Source: Amylibacter sp. | GTDB taxonomy: Bacteria > Pseudomonadota > Alphaproteobacteria > Rhodobacterales > Rhodobacteraceae | Assembly (NCBI GenBank): GCA_030625465.1 | Contig: DAOUQS010000106.1 | Location: forward strand, 1 to 6,982 | DNA: 6,982 nucleotides | Reading direction: 5' to 3' | Part shown: piece after piece, positions 6,471 to 6,982 of the stretch | Layout: each line of letters begins with the position of its first letter | Numbering within the stretch: position 1 is the stretch's first letter | Notes under the pieces: generated by a model | Told to the model about the DNA's origin: nothing | The model's database searches: none | The model's input: the letters and a program-made list of their open reading frames with translations, nothing else | Program-made: the position numbers and the translations under genes

Positions 6471-6982
6471 CTATTCATTCCGATCTCATTGCGTTCCAGT
6501 AAGCCGTGGCCGATCAGGCAATTAATCCAATTCTCTGGCCCTTCAAACAGGTGTGTATGCCAGCCCAGATCATGGGCCGCGTCAATGTTTTCCTGACGAT
6601 CATCTGTAAATAACAGGGCTTCGGGATCATACCCGCAGGCGTCTTCCAGCATCTGGTAGATGTCTTTCGCAGGCTTGATGACCCCCATATGGCCCGAGAT
6701 ATAACGCTGATCAAACAAGCCCAGATCCGGATACTCGGTTTCGGCGTATGCAAAACTGTTTATGCCGAAATTGGACAATGCAAAGACAGGAACCTCTTTC
6801 ACTTGCAAGGCCCGCAAGCTGGCCCACGACAGATCAATCGCAGGCGCTGCAATTTCAATCCACCGATCATGCCACATGCGGATTTCTGTGCTAAATTCTG
6901 GGTATTTTTCCGCCCATGCATAAATCGTTTCCTGAAACGGGCCGCCACCGTCCACCACATCATTCATGCCGTGCAGATCAAC
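6467..6982 (-). CDS. HAD-family (subfamily IA) hydrolase, N-terminus cut by the window edge
   Basis: A haloacid dehalogenase-superfamily hydrolase, probably a small-molecule phosphatase of the YihX-like subgroup. Three of the four HAD motifs are visible, numbered from the Met at 6967. Motif II is VFALSNFG (S65), the motif III lysine is in GHMGVIKPAKDIY (K99), and motif IV is LLFTDDRQENIDAA (D122, D123). The nucleophile motif I (DxGxV/T) is not in the window. The Met at 6967 is unlikely to be the start. The frame stays open to the edge, reading VDLHG before that Met, and the residues after it belong to the helical cap, so roughly 35-40 N-terminal residues should lie beyond 6982. The gene overlaps the downstream cyclodeaminase-like gene by ATGA. 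The substrate cannot be predicted. Confidence 0.92.
   Translation of the reverse strand, partial: VDLHGMNDVVDGGGPFQETIYAWAEKYPEFSTEIRMWHDRWIEIAAPAIDLSWASLRALQVKEVPVFALSNFGINSFAYAETEYPDLGLFDQRYISGHMGVIKPAKDIYQMLEDACGYDPEALLFTDDRQENIDAAHDLGWHTHLFEGPENWINCLIGHGLLERNEIGMNR

Noticed and set aside
5736..6596. Long plus-strand open frame (286 codons) opposite the cyclodeaminase-like and HAD genes
   Set aside because: It crosses the junction of two genes that both have intact motifs on the other strand. Its translation is His/Arg/Gln/Ile-rich with no recognisable domain.
6467..6967. HAD gene read as complete from the Met at 6967
   Set aside because: The frame continues to the window edge and the nucleophile motif is missing, so that Met is internal and the gene is cut off by the window.
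1..6982. Defence system, mobile element, CRISPR array, tRNA or phage gene
   Set aside because: Nearly all bases are accounted for by seven core-type genes; no transposase, integrase, direct-repeat array or tRNA-like cloverleaf was seen.

Overview
The window looks like ordinary chromosomal DNA of an alphaproteobacterium, most likely a marine member of the Rhodobacteraceae (Roseobacter group). The reasons are the gene order (gpsA and tsaD divergent from hemD, then a mitofilin-like gene and hemY) and the style of the encoded proteins. The base composition looks moderate (roughly half G+C by eye, not counted), which is low for that family. It would suit one of the lower-GC pelagic lineages, but the species cannot be named from the sequence alone. 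I see no tRNA, rRNA, insertion sequence, phage gene or CRISPR array, and no gene-free stretch longer than 77 bp.

Layout. Positions 7-2072 on the minus strand hold tsaD followed by gpsA, joined by a 4-bp ATGA stop/start overlap. A 77-bp divergent gap separates them from a plus-strand set. This set is hemD (2150-2851), a Mic60/mitofilin-like membrane protein (2925-4139) and hemY (4147-5538). The last two genes are only 7 bp apart and are almost certainly cotranscribed. The hemY stop codon overlaps, in the palindrome CTAG, the stop codon of a convergent minus-strand pair. That pair is a HAD-family hydrolase (6467 to beyond the right edge) followed by an ornithine cyclodeaminase/mu-crystallin family protein (5535-6470), again joined by an ATGA overlap.

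How the genes fit together. TsaD makes the tRNA t6A modification and GpsA makes glycerol-3-phosphate for phospholipids. Both are housekeeping functions. HemD closes the uroporphyrinogen III ring, the last step shared by all tetrapyrroles. The two genes after it encode inner-membrane proteins: a Mic60-type membrane-shaping protein and HemY, a membrane-anchored TPR protein. Together they look like a module connecting tetrapyrrole synthesis to inner-membrane organisation. The HAD and cyclodeaminase-like enzymes form a small separate operon of unknown substrate.

I found no clearly new multi-gene system. The observations most worth a second look are the four-cysteine rubredoxin-like ribbon at the C-terminus of HemY, the Mic60-HemY pairing with an acidic, histidine-rich cytoplasmic segment on Mic60, the active-site substitutions in the cyclodeaminase-like protein, and two competing short stem-loops between hemD and mic60.
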